A stretch of DNA of 64,000 nucleotides from Flavobacterium xueshanense (GCF_900112975.1 NZ_FONQ01000004.1:124001-188000), one strand, 5' to 3'; shown: positions 54,525-63,135, counted from the stretch's first letter. Notes: generated by a model not told the origin, from the letters alone. Program-made: numbers and translations.

Positions 54525-55925
54525 ATGAAAAAATTTTCAACTTTATTTTTAGTTTCATTGTTAAGCGGATCGATGACTCTTGGAGCTTACAAATTATTAT
54601 TTGATACCAATGGATATTTTTCTAATGACAAAATTTCAGCAGTTACCATGGCATCGAATTCTTATGGCAAGAAAGTAGGATTATCCGCAGATGTCATTGA
54701 TTTTACTGAGGCTGCGGAAAAAACCATCCATACGGTTGTTCACGTAAAAAACGTTTCAAGAAGAACAATAACGAATCCCATGTTAGAATATTTCTATGGT
54801 TACAAAGGCGGACAATCGCAAGAACAGGTTGGAACGGGTTCGGGAGTAATTATTTCGGAAGACGGGTATATCGTAACCAACAATCACGTGATCAAAGGCG
54901 CCTCTGAAATTGAAATCACCTTAAACAACAAAAAATCATATCAGGCAAAACTCATTGGAACGGATTCAAAAATGGATATTGCCTTATTGAAAATTGACGC
55001 GGAGGAGAAATTACCCTATACTGTTTTTGCCAATTCTGATTCGGTGAAAGTCGGCGAATGGGTTTTGGCAGTCGGAAATCCGTATAATTTAACTTCCACG
55101 GTAACCGCCGGAATTGTTTCGGCGAAAGCCAGAGATTTAGATACCAGTGGAATCCAATCTTTCATACAAACAGATGCTGCGGTGAATCCCGGAAACAGTG
55201 GTGGCGCCTTAGTGAACACGCGTGGTGAACTGATAGGAATCAACACTATGATTTCCTCCATGACCGGTTCTTACGTAGGTTATTCCTTTGCGGTTCCTTC
55301 TAACATCGCCCGAAAAATCATTGAGGATCTTATGGAATTCGGGAATGTACAACGTGGAATTCTGGGGGTTGAAGGTGGCGAATTAAACGGAACTGCTTCT
55401 AAAGAATTAGGGATTTCTCAAACACAAGGATTCTACATTAGTAAAGTAACAAAAAATTCCGGCGCTGAAAAATCCGGACTCAATAAAGGCGACATCATTA
55501 TTAAATTAGACGAGCTGAATGTTGCTACTTTTGCTGATCTTTCGGGGTACATCAACACAAAAAGACCCAATGATAAAGTGCAGGTGACGTACATCAGAGA
55601 AGGAAAAACGAAAATCATTCCTGTAATTCTGAGCAAAAATGAATTTTTCAGTACGGAATTCAAAGGCATTGAATTAGAAAACATTGAGGCAGCTGACAAA
55701 AAGAAATTCAAAATTGATTATGGCGTGCGAATTAAATCCATTAACAGCCAAAATTTGAAACAATACGAAGACGAGTTAATAGGAAATATTATTTTGAGCA
55801 TTGACAATATCAAAACTACTGATGTGGAAACGGTGTCTAAACTTTTAAGTAAAAAAGAGGAAAGCCAAACCGTACGCATTGAAATGATTAATAAAAACGG
55901 TGAAATACTGCGTGTAATTCTCTAA
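54525..55925 (+). CDS. DegP/HtrA-family periplasmic serine protease (Do family)
   Basis: 466 residues. The N-terminal signal or anchor is MKKFSTLFLVSLLSGSMTLG. The trypsin-like domain has catalytic His in TNNHVIKG (about 121), Asp in MDIALLKID (about 151) and Ser in NPGNSGGAL (about 223). Two PDZ domains follow (about 275-365 and 375-466), the second more divergent. Protects the envelope from misfolded proteins. Single gene with a terminator. Confidence 0.94.
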   Translation: MKKFSTLFLVSLLSGSMTLGAYKLLFDTNGYFSNDKISAVTMASNSYGKKVGLSADVIDFTEAAEKTIHTVVHVKNVSRRTITNPMLEYFYGYKGGQSQEQVGTGSGVIISEDGYIVTNNHVIKGASEIEITLNNKKSYQAKLIGTDSKMDIALLKIDAEEKLPYTVFANSDSVKVGEWVLAVGNPYNLTSTVTAGIVSAKARDLDTSGIQSFIQTDAAVNPGNSGGALVNTRGELIGINTMISSMTGSYVGYSFAVPSNIARKIIEDLMEFGNVQRGILGVEGGELNGTASKELGISQTQGFYISKVTKNSGAEKSGLNKGDIIIKLDELNVATFADLSGYINTKRPNDKVQVTYIREGKTKIIPVILSKNEFFSTEFKGIELENIEAADKKKFKIDYGVRIKSINSQNLKQYEDELIGNIILSIDNIKTTDVETVSKLLSKKEESQTVRIEMINKNGEILRVIL

Positions 55926-55947
55926 CGCATTACTTTTTTCAAAAACT

Positions 55948-55981
55948 AAAGCCATCTTAAAAAACAAGATGGCTTTTTTAT
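55948..55981 (+). terminator. Terminator after the DegP gene
   Basis: Stem AAAGCCATCTT/AAGATGGCTTT followed by five T. Confidence 0.85.
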
Positions 55982-56027
55982 TTTATAAATAAATCACAAA
56001 ATAGCTTACGAAATCGATTGAAATGGG

Positions 56028-56036
56028 TAATTTTGC
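56028..56036 (+). promoter_or_regulatory. -7 element (TAATTTTGC) of the GAPDH gene
   Basis: Exact TAnnTTTGC, about 48 bases before ATG 56084. Confidence 0.6.
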
Positions 56037-56083
56037 GCCAAATTTTAAAAAATACATTAACTTATTTTCATTAAATTTTCAAC

Positions 56084-57532
56084 ATGGACACCACAACTTT
56101 ATACGAAAAAGAAGTTTCTTTTCAAGCCGACAGGCGACGTGCGGGAGTAAAACTGATTAAAATCATCAGCGATTTATGGTACGACAAATCCATTGAGATG
56201 GTCTTATTTCGCAACCAATTAATTGACCGAAATGTCAGTGACATCATCAACCTGCATGAATATGCCGGAGAATTTGTGGGCAAACCCATTTCTATCTTTG
56301 ATTCTGTTAAAATTGCAAAAGCTATTTTAGAGTTGAATTTACCACCTGCAAAACTTGACATTGGAAAACTTACGTATGAATACCGTTTAGAAGATGAAAA
56401 ATATCCTGACGCAAAGTATTTTGTAATTGACAAATTAAAAAACGCCAAAAACTCAGAGGAAATTCATCCAAAAGATGTTGTACTGTATGGTTTTGGGAGA
56501 ATTGGTCGATTGCTTGCCAGAGAGTTAATGTCGAAAACTGGAAAAGGAAGTCAATTGCGATTACGAGCAATTGTAACACGTGATAAAAATGATGCTACCA
56601 CATTAGAAAAAAGAGCTTCCTTATTGCGATACGATTCTATTCATGGTGATTTTCAAGGATCTGTAACTGCTGATCCTGAAAATAATGCTTTGATCATCAA
56701 CGGAACCACCGTTCATGTCATTACTGCAAATGCGCCTGAGGAAATTGATTATACGTATTATGGAATTGATAATGCATTGGTTATTGACAACACGGGTGCT
56801 TTCACCACACATGAAGCTTTGAGCAGACATTTAGTATCTAAAGGTACTGATAAAGTATTGCTTACCGCTCCAGGAAAAGGAGTTCCAAATATTGTTCATG
56901 GTGTAAATCAAAACGAATATAATCCGGATGAAATCAACATTTTTTCGGCGGCATCGTGTACTACCAATGCAATCACGCCAATCCTGAAAGTTGTTGAAGA
57001 TACTTTGGGCGTTGTCAAAGGACATTTAGAAACCATTCATGCATATACAAACGACCAGAATCTTGTGGATAATATGCACAAAAAATACCGTCGTGGAAGA
57101 GCCGCAGCATTGAATATGGTGATTACCGAAACGGGCGCCGGAAGTGCTGTTGCAAAAGCATTACCCTCATTGGAAGGAAAATTAACCTCAAATGCGATTC
57201 GGGTGCCGGTTCCTAATGGTTCATTGGTAGTTTTGAATCTGGAAGTTTCAAGAACAACTTCGGTTGAAGAAATCAATGCCATTATGAAGAAATATGCATT
57301 GGAAGGCGATTTGGTTGAGCAAATCAAATATTCTTTGAATAACGAATTGGTTTCTTCGGATATAGTGGGAACATCAGCTCCTGCCATCTACGACAGTAAT
57401 GCCACAATCGTTTCAAAAGACGGAAAAAACATTGTGTTATACATTTGGTATGATAACGAATACGGATACAGCCACCAAGTAATCCGATTAGCAAAATATA
57501 TTGCCAAAGTAAGACGTTTTACGTATTATTAG
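56084..57532 (+). CDS. Glyceraldehyde-3-phosphate dehydrogenase, long form with N-terminal extension
   Basis: 482 residues. The NAD-binding Rossmann motif VLYGFGRIGRLLAREL begins only at about 128, so there is an N-terminal extension of about 125 residues, rich in helix (RRRAGVKLIKIISDLWYDKS). The catalytic Cys lies in ASCTTNAITP (about 291) and YDNEYGYSHQV is the C-terminal signature. Typical GAPDH is about 335 residues; long forms occur in Bacteroidota and Gammaproteobacteria. Probably glycolytic or gluconeogenic, with its own promoter and terminator. Confidence 0.92.
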   Translation: MDTTTLYEKEVSFQADRRRAGVKLIKIISDLWYDKSIEMVLFRNQLIDRNVSDIINLHEYAGEFVGKPISIFDSVKIAKAILELNLPPAKLDIGKLTYEYRLEDEKYPDAKYFVIDKLKNAKNSEEIHPKDVVLYGFGRIGRLLARELMSKTGKGSQLRLRAIVTRDKNDATTLEKRASLLRYDSIHGDFQGSVTADPENNALIINGTTVHVITANAPEEIDYTYYGIDNALVIDNTGAFTTHEALSRHLVSKGTDKVLLTAPGKGVPNIVHGVNQNEYNPDEINIFSAASCTTNAITPILKVVEDTLGVVKGHLETIHAYTNDQNLVDNMHKKYRRGRAAALNMVITETGAGSAVAKALPSLEGKLTSNAIRVPVPNGSLVVLNLEVSRTTSVEEINAIMKKYALEGDLVEQIKYSLNNELVSSDIVGTSAPAIYDSNATIVSKDGKNIVLYIWYDNEYGYSHQVIRLAKYIAKVRRFTYY

Positions 57533-57637
57533 CCTGCCGTTTACAGGTTGGGGATTGCAGTTGTAATTTTTTTAGTTTTTAGTTTTAGTCATTAGTTTTA
57601 AATTTAAAGCAATAGTAACCCAACCTGAATTTAATAG

Positions 57638-57676
57638 AAAATCCGTCGCGTTATCAAAACGAGACGGATTTTTTTT
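57638..57676 (+). terminator. Terminator after the GAPDH gene
   Basis: Stem AAATCCGTC/GACGGATTT, inner CGTT/AACG, then eight T. The rest of the 403-base spacer to 57936 is AT-rich DNA with no gene. Confidence 0.8.
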
Positions 57677-57884
57677 GTTTAAGCTTTTTTGTTATTGTAC
57701 TGAATTAGCATGCAGATGACCCCGATTAAGCAGATTTTTACTGATTCCTAAAATTCACGAAAGCAATACCAATTATGAATATAAATATTTAGATGTTTTT
57801 TTAAACATATAAGAAATATAAGTTCATTTAAGTTGGACTAATTTAAATTCATAAATAGCATAGTCCATCCGCAAATTCTTAATT

Positions 57885-57923
57885 CATAATTCATACCTCA
57901 TAATTCATACCTCATAATTCATA
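57885..57923. repeat. Tandem repeat, 14-base unit CATAATTCATACCT, about 2.8 copies
   Basis: Units at 57885-57898 and 57899-57912, then an 11-base partial unit. It lies just beyond the 3' end of the APC permease gene. Confidence 0.85.
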
Positions 57924-57935
57924 ACTTAAAAAAAA

Positions 57936-59342
57936 CTACTCCTTAGCTTTTGTCAAATAATACACCGGTATCCCAATCAACATTATCAAAACACCCCAAC
58001 CACTGGTACTGGTTTTAGTATACAATAAAGCAATACAAATCGCCGTAGCAATAATTAGGTAAAGGCCTGGTAAAAATGGATATCCAAAAGCTTTATACGG
58101 TCTTTCGGCATTTGGCATTTTCTTGCGAAGAATAAATATCCCTAGGATAGTAAGGATGTAAAATATCAAAACGATGATGACCACAAAATCCAATAAATCA
58201 CCGTATTTTCCCGTGAGACACAACGCCGATGCCCAGACACACTGAGCCCAGATAGACCAAGCCGGAACACTGGCTTTATTCAGTTCTGCTGCTTTCTTGA
58301 AGAAAACACCGTCTTGTGCCATTGTATAATACACTCTGGCACCCGCCATAATTAGTCCGTTGTTACAGGCAAAAGTCGAAATCATAATCATCACAGCAAT
58401 AATTAATGTTCCCACCGAACCAAAAATACTTTGCGAAGCCACAACAGCCACGCGATCTGATTCTGCCGTTGCAATTTCGTACAAAGGCACCACCGCCAAG
58501 TACATGAAATTAGCCAAAATATAAATCACACTCACAATTAAGGTTCCCAAAAACAAACTCAGTCCCACATTTCGTTTTGGATTTTTTATTTCCCCGGCGA
58601 TAAAAGTGACTCCTTCCCAAGCCACACTGGAGAACATCGAACCTACTAATGCTGCCGAAATTCCAGATATTAATGCCGTTCCACTGATAGGCAACCATGA
58701 ACCCGTTTCTACATTCAGTGTTTGTGACGTCCAGGCATTGGTCCAGTTCGCATCCCACACTTCTGCTTTGGCAGCCATAAAACCAAAAATAATCAAACCT
58801 GCCAACGATAGAATTTTGATAACCGTCAGAACCGTTTGCAAAATCTTCGAGTTTTTCACCCCGCGACTGTTGATGTAACTCAGCAAAATAATGGTGAAAA
58901 TAGAAACAATCTGAGCCGCATTGAGTTTGAAATCCCCTATTTCATATAAAATATTCTTATCACTTAAAGGTGCGTACAAATAGGCGGCAAATTTGGCAAA
59001 AGCCACGCCCACGGCAGCAATGGTACCGGTTTGTATCACTGCAAAAAAGCTCCAACCGTACAAGAAACCCACCAGTTTCCCGTAGGCTTCCTTGATGTAC
59101 ACATATTGACCACCCGCTTTAGGAAACATCGCGCTCAACTCGCCATAACTCACGGCGGCAATCACCGTAATGGAGCCAGTAAGCACCCACATAGCAATTA
59201 ACCAACCGGCAGAACCTAATTGCCGAACCATATCCGAGCTTACAATAAATATCCCGGAACCTATCATAGAGCCCACCACAAGCATGGTTCCGTCGAGCAA
59301 TCCTAATTCTCTTTTAAAATCGTCTGGTTTTTGGTCTTCCAT
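57936..59342 (-). CDS. APC-superfamily amino-acid permease
   Basis: 468-residue inner-membrane transporter with about twelve helices. The N-terminal LLDGTMLVVGSMIGSGIFIV and GGQYVYIKEAYGKLVGFLYG are the APC helix-1 substrate-binding and helix-3 motifs; VNVAAWEGVTFIAGEI-like helix 6 follows as SVAWEGVTFIAGEI. It resembles LAT/YkfD-type exchangers or uptake permeases. Substrate unknown. It borders the accessory region that follows. Confidence 0.9.
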   Translation of the reverse strand: MEDQKPDDFKRELGLLDGTMLVVGSMIGSGIFIVSSDMVRQLGSAGWLIAMWVLTGSITVIAAVSYGELSAMFPKAGGQYVYIKEAYGKLVGFLYGWSFFAVIQTGTIAAVGVAFAKFAAYLYAPLSDKNILYEIGDFKLNAAQIVSIFTIILLSYINSRGVKNSKILQTVLTVIKILSLAGLIIFGFMAAKAEVWDANWTNAWTSQTLNVETGSWLPISGTALISGISAALVGSMFSSVAWEGVTFIAGEIKNPKRNVGLSLFLGTLIVSVIYILANFMYLAVVPLYEIATAESDRVAVVASQSIFGSVGTLIIAVMIMISTFACNNGLIMAGARVYYTMAQDGVFFKKAAELNKASVPAWSIWAQCVWASALCLTGKYGDLLDFVVIIVLIFYILTILGIFILRKKMPNAERPYKAFGYPFLPGLYLIIATAICIALLYTKTSTSGWGVLIMLIGIPVYYLTKAKE

Positions 59343-59480
59343 ATTCTTTGTTTTGGGGTTTTGGTTTTAGTTGGCTAAAGATATACTTTTTTTGGAAATT
59401 TCATAAAAGGAATGGGAAAAGTGACAGTAAAGTGAAAAGCGAATTGTGAGTGGTGAGTTGTGAAGAGTGAAATTATTCTT

Positions 59481-59604
59481 TTGGGCGTGACCCTGCAGTA
59501 GCTTCGTCGTTCCTCCTCGCCACTTTGGGTCGGGCGGTGCGCTGTATCTTTATTTTCTTAAAGAAAAAAAATAAAGGATGCCGCTTCCCGCCCTAACGCA
59601 AACC
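59481..59604 (+). repeat. Dispersed repeat family B, copy 2
   Basis: Starts GGGCGTGACCCTGCAG and ends CCTAACGCAAACC. Contains TGGGTCGGGCGGTGC and a hairpin CTGTATCTTTATTTTCTT/AAGAAAAAAAATAAAGGATG. The copy at 31511-31628 has the same end blocks; the CTGTATCTTT/AAAGGATGCCGC core is also shared with family A. It lies in a 435-base spacer before the cassette, which otherwise holds only the promoter below. Confidence 0.7.
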
Positions 59605-59656
59605 GCAATAACTATAACGTTTATTCTTTTCAAGAAAAATTGTAAGAAAAATTTAA

Positions 59657-59664
59657 TATATTTG
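59657..59664 (+). promoter_or_regulatory. Promoter (TTG 17 bases before TATATTTG) upstream of the cassette gene
   Basis: TTG at 59640-59642 and TATATTTG at 59657-59664 match -33/-7 spacing of Bacteroidota promoters. The DNA after it (GAAATATAAAAACGAAATAA, then AGTTTCG) resembles the leader of the S41 protease gene at 63136-63163. Start expected near 59669, giving a leader of about 109 bases. Confidence 0.55.
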
Positions 59665-59747
59665 AGAAATATAAAAACGAAATAAAGTTTCGTCAAGCCA
59701 CCCTAAATTGATAAGCTTTGCGAAAATTTGTTTCGCCTGTATACTAG

Positions 59748-59761
59748 TTAGCTGTAATCTT
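59748..59761 (+). repeat. Left inverted repeat of the cassette (TTAGCTGTAATCTT)
   Basis: Fourteen bases, perfectly complementary to 60620-60633. It is preceded by ACTAG and lies 16 bases before the cassette gene ATG. Confidence 0.8.
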
Positions 59762-59777
59762 AAAAAAAAGTAACAAT

Positions 59778-60617
59778 ATGAATATCAATAAACTTATACT
59801 ATTTCTACTAATTCCTATTTCTTGTTTTTCTCAAATTAATTCTGAAAAATATATTATAGATGACGATGGAATTATCGTAGAAAAATTTGAAGAATCAAAT
59901 CAAAACGACAATAAATACAATGTAGATAATAAAATTTATACTGTTGGAAAAAGTTTCGTTTTTTCCTATTATTATCAAAATGTAGATGGAAAAAAATTTT
60001 TAATTGCAAAAGGAAAAGAAATCAAAAAAGAAAATTATAGTATTTTTGATTGGAAATTTATAGAAGTTGAAAAACAAAACGAGGAAACAGTAAAAAATGT
60101 AATTTTAAAACCAATTTTAGGAAATCCATTTAAAGATAACGATCCTGATTTTAACCAGACAGGAATTTCATATGAATATCCAATGAATAACAACAGGTCG
60201 TTAACGATGGAAGTTACAGGTGCGATCGAAAACGAAATGAATGCTTGGATACATCCACCTCGTGGTAAATTTTTCCAAATATTAGAAATAAATCCATTTC
60301 CATATATAAAAACTCCTTATGAAATAGGGAATAAATGGAATTGGAAATTAGAAATTGGAGATCATTGGTCAGATAAAAGATGGCTTGAATGGAAAGGCGG
60401 AATAGAAAATAATTATGAATATGAAATCATTGACAAGAAAAATATTTTAACTAAACTAGGTAATTTAGACTGCTATATTGTTAAAGCAAATGCCAAAAGT
60501 AGAATTGGGGAAACTGAATTAGTTTCTTATTATAATCCAACTTTTGGATTTGTAAAACTTGAATACAAAAATATAGATGGTTCAAAAACTATACTCGAAC
60601 TTGAAAAAGTAGAATAA
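59778..60617 (+). CDS. Secreted hypothetical protein (cassette cargo)
   Basis: 279 residues. Signal peptide MNINKLILFLLIPISCFSQ. The mature protein is Lys-, Glu- and Asn-rich, with mostly beta strands, an ILEINPFPYIKTP motif in the middle, and conserved-looking WKGGIENNYEYEII and SYYNPTFGFVKLEY toward the end. The latter style recalls DUF3108-like secreted proteins, but no family was recognised. More AT-rich than flanking genes. It lies between perfect inverted repeats. Confidence 0.65.
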   Translation: MNINKLILFLLIPISCFSQINSEKYIIDDDGIIVEKFEESNQNDNKYNVDNKIYTVGKSFVFSYYYQNVDGKKFLIAKGKEIKKENYSIFDWKFIEVEKQNEETVKNVILKPILGNPFKDNDPDFNQTGISYEYPMNNNRSLTMEVTGAIENEMNAWIHPPRGKFFQILEINPFPYIKTPYEIGNKWNWKLEIGDHWSDKRWLEWKGGIENNYEYEIIDKKNILTKLGNLDCYIVKANAKSRIGETELVSYYNPTFGFVKLEYKNIDGSKTILELEKVE

Positions 60618-60619
60618 AA

Positions 60620-60633
60620 AAGATTACAGCTAA
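60620..60633 (-). repeat. Right inverted repeat of the cassette (AAGATTACAGCTAA)
   Basis: Perfect complement of 59748-59761, starting two bases after the stop codon. The next bases (CAGCTAG, GGTTTCGTTGCGTGCGCAGC) run into a second imperfect inverted repeat, GGTTTC...GAAACC at about 60641-60676. Confidence 0.8.
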
Positions 60634-60874
60634 CAGCTAGGGTTTCGTTGCGTGCGCAGCACGAACAATGAAACCCGGGTTGAACGGAACCGATTGTACG
60701 TCCGTTAACACTATGGAGTTATCGTAAAGATTTTAGAGGTATTTTTAAGAGGATTTTGTCCCTCTTTTTTTGTGGAGTGGTTTCAGCTTGGTTTTTTTCG
60801 TGTTTTCCTTCACTTTTGAGCATACTTGCCCTTACCCGATCGCTCGGATATCTAATTTTTCGGGCAACGATAGC
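60634..60874. other. Non-coding spacer between cassette and RAYT
   Basis: Contains the imperfect inverted repeat GGTTTCGTTG.../...CAATGAAACC (60641-60676), then CGTCCGTTAACACTATGG, then T- and G-rich DNA including CCCGATCGCTCGGATATC and TTTTTCGGG. The reading frame on the minus strand (60719-60913) is repeat-encoded and unlikely to be a gene. Confidence 0.5.
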
Positions 60875-60895
60875 GCGGATTTGCAATCCGTGCCC
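60875..60895 (-). repeat. REP-like hairpin left of the RAYT
   Basis: GCGGATTTGCAATCCGTGCCC; its reverse complement is GGGCACGGATTGCAAATCCGC, nearly identical to the right hairpin. Stem CGGAT/ATCCG around TTGCA. Confidence 0.75.
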
Positions 60896-61000
60896 ACAAA
60901 GAGAATAAAACAATGTGAAAATTAGAAATGTAACTAATATATTGGGTGTTCCAGAGATGAGCTAAATAAATTAAATTGTCACATAAAATTTAAAAAAACG

Positions 61001-61555
61001 ATGTCTACTAGATACAAAGCCACAACTACAGAAGAAGCTTTTTTTATTACGATATCGACTGTAGGTTGGGTCGATGTATTTACTAGACCAAATCAAAAAT
61101 TTATCATAACCTATTCTTTAAAACATTGCCAAGTAAATAAAGGTTTAGAAATTTATGCGTACTGTTTAATGAGTAGTCATTTACATTTATTTTGTAAAGC
61201 AACAAATGATTTCATTTTATCTGACGTAATTCGGGATTTTAAAAAGTTTACTTCCAAAAAAATAATACAAACAATAAAAGAGGAACCGGAAAGTAGAAGA
61301 GATTGGCTGTTGGATTATTTTAAAAAATCATGTGAACATTTAAAAAAAGAACAACACTATAAAGTATGGCAAGATGGTTATCATGCAGAACATATTTAAA
61401 GCAATTCGTTTATCAAAGAAAAAGTAGAATACATTCATAATAACCCCGTTAAGGACAAGATAGTTTCTTTGCCAGAAGATTATTATTTTAGTTCAGCAAG
61501 AAACTATGCCAGTTTAGAGAGTGAATTAGAAGTGGTTTTATTAGAATTATTTTGA
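61001..61555 (+). pseudogene. REP-associated tyrosine transposase (RAYT, IS200-like), split by an in-frame stop
   Basis: Y1-transposase family. The first part (132 codons) has the catalytic HxH motif in SSHLHLFCK, IRDFKKFTSKKIIQ and the helix leading to the catalytic Tyr. It ends in GYHAEHI followed by TAA at 61397-61399. The same frame continues without further stops for 52 codons (SNSFIKEKVEYIHNNPVKDK, then YYFSSARNY...), ending in TGA at 61555. That downstream part is a normal RAYT C-terminus, so a single nonsense mutation or an unusual readthrough explains the break. REP-like hairpins flank it. Confidence 0.85.
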
Positions 61556-61565
61556 TATTATTTAC

Positions 61566-61588
61566 GGGCACGGATTGCAAATCCGTGC
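61566..61588 (+). repeat. REP-like hairpin right of the RAYT
   Basis: GGGCACGGATTGCAAATCCG followed by TGC; perfect eight-base stem GCACGGAT/ATCCGTGC and loop TGCAA. Lies ten bases after the RAYT stop, inverted relative to 60875-60895. Confidence 0.8.
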
Positions 61589-61628
61589 TTTCGTGCAGGA
61601 CAAAAGCATTAAAAAAAATAAAACAAAA

Positions 61629-61979
61629 ATGAAATACGCGGAATTTAACATCGACTCAAATAAAATAGAATTCTTAAACTCTGTTTTTGGAATTGAAAGT
61701 GTTTTATTGAATGGAAAAAGAATTTCTAAAAAGTTTTCTTTTTCTGGAATTACCCATGAAATAAAATTACACGCCAGAAATTTAATACTGGAATCGAAAT
61801 ACAAGCAATTCGACAACAAAGAAATCAAACTTGAATTGAAGGAAAATGGAGTATTGCTCAAGAAACAATTTGTAAAAATAGACAAAAAGCAAAGATTTTT
61901 TTGGTTCCTAATTGCAATAGGCTTGGGAATTGCACTCTATAAACTTACGAATTTACTTTTGGAATATTTGTATCAATAA
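61629..61979 (+). CDS. Hypothetical protein with C-terminal membrane helix
   Basis: 116 residues from ATG 61629. The N-terminal 80 residues are beta-rich (KYAEFNIDSNKIEFLNSVFG, KIEFLN to SFSGITHEIKL). A C-terminal hydrophobic helix (about 92-114, RFFWFLIAIGLGIALYKLTN) ends in EYLYQ. A longer frame starting inside the hairpin at 61575 is rejected. Unknown family; tail-anchored topology is inferred. Confidence 0.6.
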   Translation: MKYAEFNIDSNKIEFLNSVFGIESVLLNGKRISKKFSFSGITHEIKLHARNLILESKYKQFDNKEIKLELKENGVLLKKQFVKIDKKQRFFWFLIAIGLGIALYKLTNLLLEYLYQ

Positions 61980-62170
61980 GGTATCTAAAACCTGAACAAA
62001 AACGACATGAAGTTTCTTTTTATGAAAAAACAAAACTTAAAATAATACCGCTATTCCATCAGCTGTTTTTGTTTCTTTCCCGAAAATAAAACGTACTTTA
62101 GTGTCGCTTTCCTGATAGCACTTTACCTTTAAAACCAAAACAGGAAACGTATCATTTAGCACTAAAAATC

Positions 62171-63031
62171 ATGAATAAATTACAATTAGGATGGACAGGT
62201 CTTGGCAACATGGGAAACCCAATGGTTATGAACCTACTCAAAGCGGGTTTTGAAGTATCCGTTTTTAATCGTACCAAAGAGAAAGAAGCGCCATTACTGG
62301 CTGCAGGAGCAAAATCTGCCAGCAGTTTACAAGAACTTATAGAAAATTGCGACGTAGTTTTGACGATGTTATCCAATGACGCAGCGGTAAAAGAAGTTTT
62401 TGAGGGACCAACAGGTTTATTGTCTAAATCCAATCCTGGCAAAACCATCATCAATATGAGTACGGTTGCTCCAGAAACCTCTCGTTATTTAAACACCATT
62501 TGCAACCAACATAACGTACATTTCATAGATGCTCCCGTTTCTGGAAGTGTAAAACCGGCACAAGACGGAACTTTGGTCATTCTTGTCGGCGCTTCAACTG
62601 AAGACTACGAATTAGCCAAACCGATATTTGACGTTTTGGGTAAAATTGCGATTCACGTAGGCGAACCTGGCGTGGCAAGTTCAGCTAAATTAGCCATCAA
62701 TTATTTATTAGGATTGAACCTTCAAGGAATAGCCGAAACGGTTTTATTTGCCGAGAAAAATGGCGTAAGCAAAGAAGACATGCTCAACATCATCAATCAA
62801 GGCGCTTGCGGCAACGGCATTACGAATATCAAAACACCTTCCATTCTGAACGATTCTTATCCGGCAGCATTTGCGTTGAAACATCTGGTTAAAGATTTAA
62901 GACTGGCCAAAGAAGCCGGACTTAATTCACCGTTGATTCATCCTTTGTACGACAGTTATGCCGCAGCAGAACAAGAAGGATTAGGCGATCAAGACGTTAT
63001 GGCGATTATTAGCAGTTTAAAAATTAAGTAA
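62171..63031 (+). CDS. NAD(P)-dependent beta-hydroxyacid dehydrogenase (3-hydroxyisobutyrate dehydrogenase family)
   Basis: 286 residues. Rossmann motif GLGNMGNPMVMNLLKAGFEV (about 10-29), substrate motif FIDAPVSGSVKPAQDGTL (about 115-132) and catalytic Lys in VASSAKLAINYLLGLN (about 172) are visible. Length matches GarR, tartronate semialdehyde or glyoxylate reductases. The exact substrate is unresolved. Monocistronic. Confidence 0.92.
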   Translation: MNKLQLGWTGLGNMGNPMVMNLLKAGFEVSVFNRTKEKEAPLLAAGAKSASSLQELIENCDVVLTMLSNDAAVKEVFEGPTGLLSKSNPGKTIINMSTVAPETSRYLNTICNQHNVHFIDAPVSGSVKPAQDGTLVILVGASTEDYELAKPIFDVLGKIAIHVGEPGVASSAKLAINYLLGLNLQGIAETVLFAEKNGVSKEDMLNIINQGACGNGITNIKTPSILNDSYPAAFALKHLVKDLRLAKEAGLNSPLIHPLYDSYAAAEQEGLGDQDVMAIISSLKIK

Positions 63032-63127
63032 CTTTTGGGTATTATTCCGGAAATCAAACTCCGCTTTGCTCTCTAAAAACCACAATAACAATGATTTAGT
63101 CCCTCGTTATTTATAAAAAAATACCAA

Positions 63128-63135
63128 TATATTTG
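63128..63135 (+). promoter_or_regulatory. -7 element (TATATTTG) of the S41 protease gene
   Basis: Exact TAnnTTTG with a following block (GAAAGGCTATAAAATGAAAT, AAGTTTCG) similar to the leader at 59664-59693. Start expected near 63140, leader about 28 bases. Confidence 0.5.

Noticed and set aside
59748..60633. Calling the inverted repeats integron attC sites
   Set aside because: The canonical RYYYAAC/GTTRRRY core with unpaired central bases is not present, and no integrase is in the window. Reported as an unclassified cassette only.
60719..60913. Minus-strand ORF of 64 codons between cassette and RAYT
   Set aside because: It is read from the REP-like hairpin and its flanking repeat-like DNA (HGLQIRAIVARKIRYPS). 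Such frames recur wherever this repeat occurs and are unlikely to be genes.
61575..61628. N-terminal extension of the 61629 gene starting inside the right hairpin
   Set aside because: The 18 extra residues are encoded by the REP-like hairpin; ATG 61629 gives a cleaner protein.
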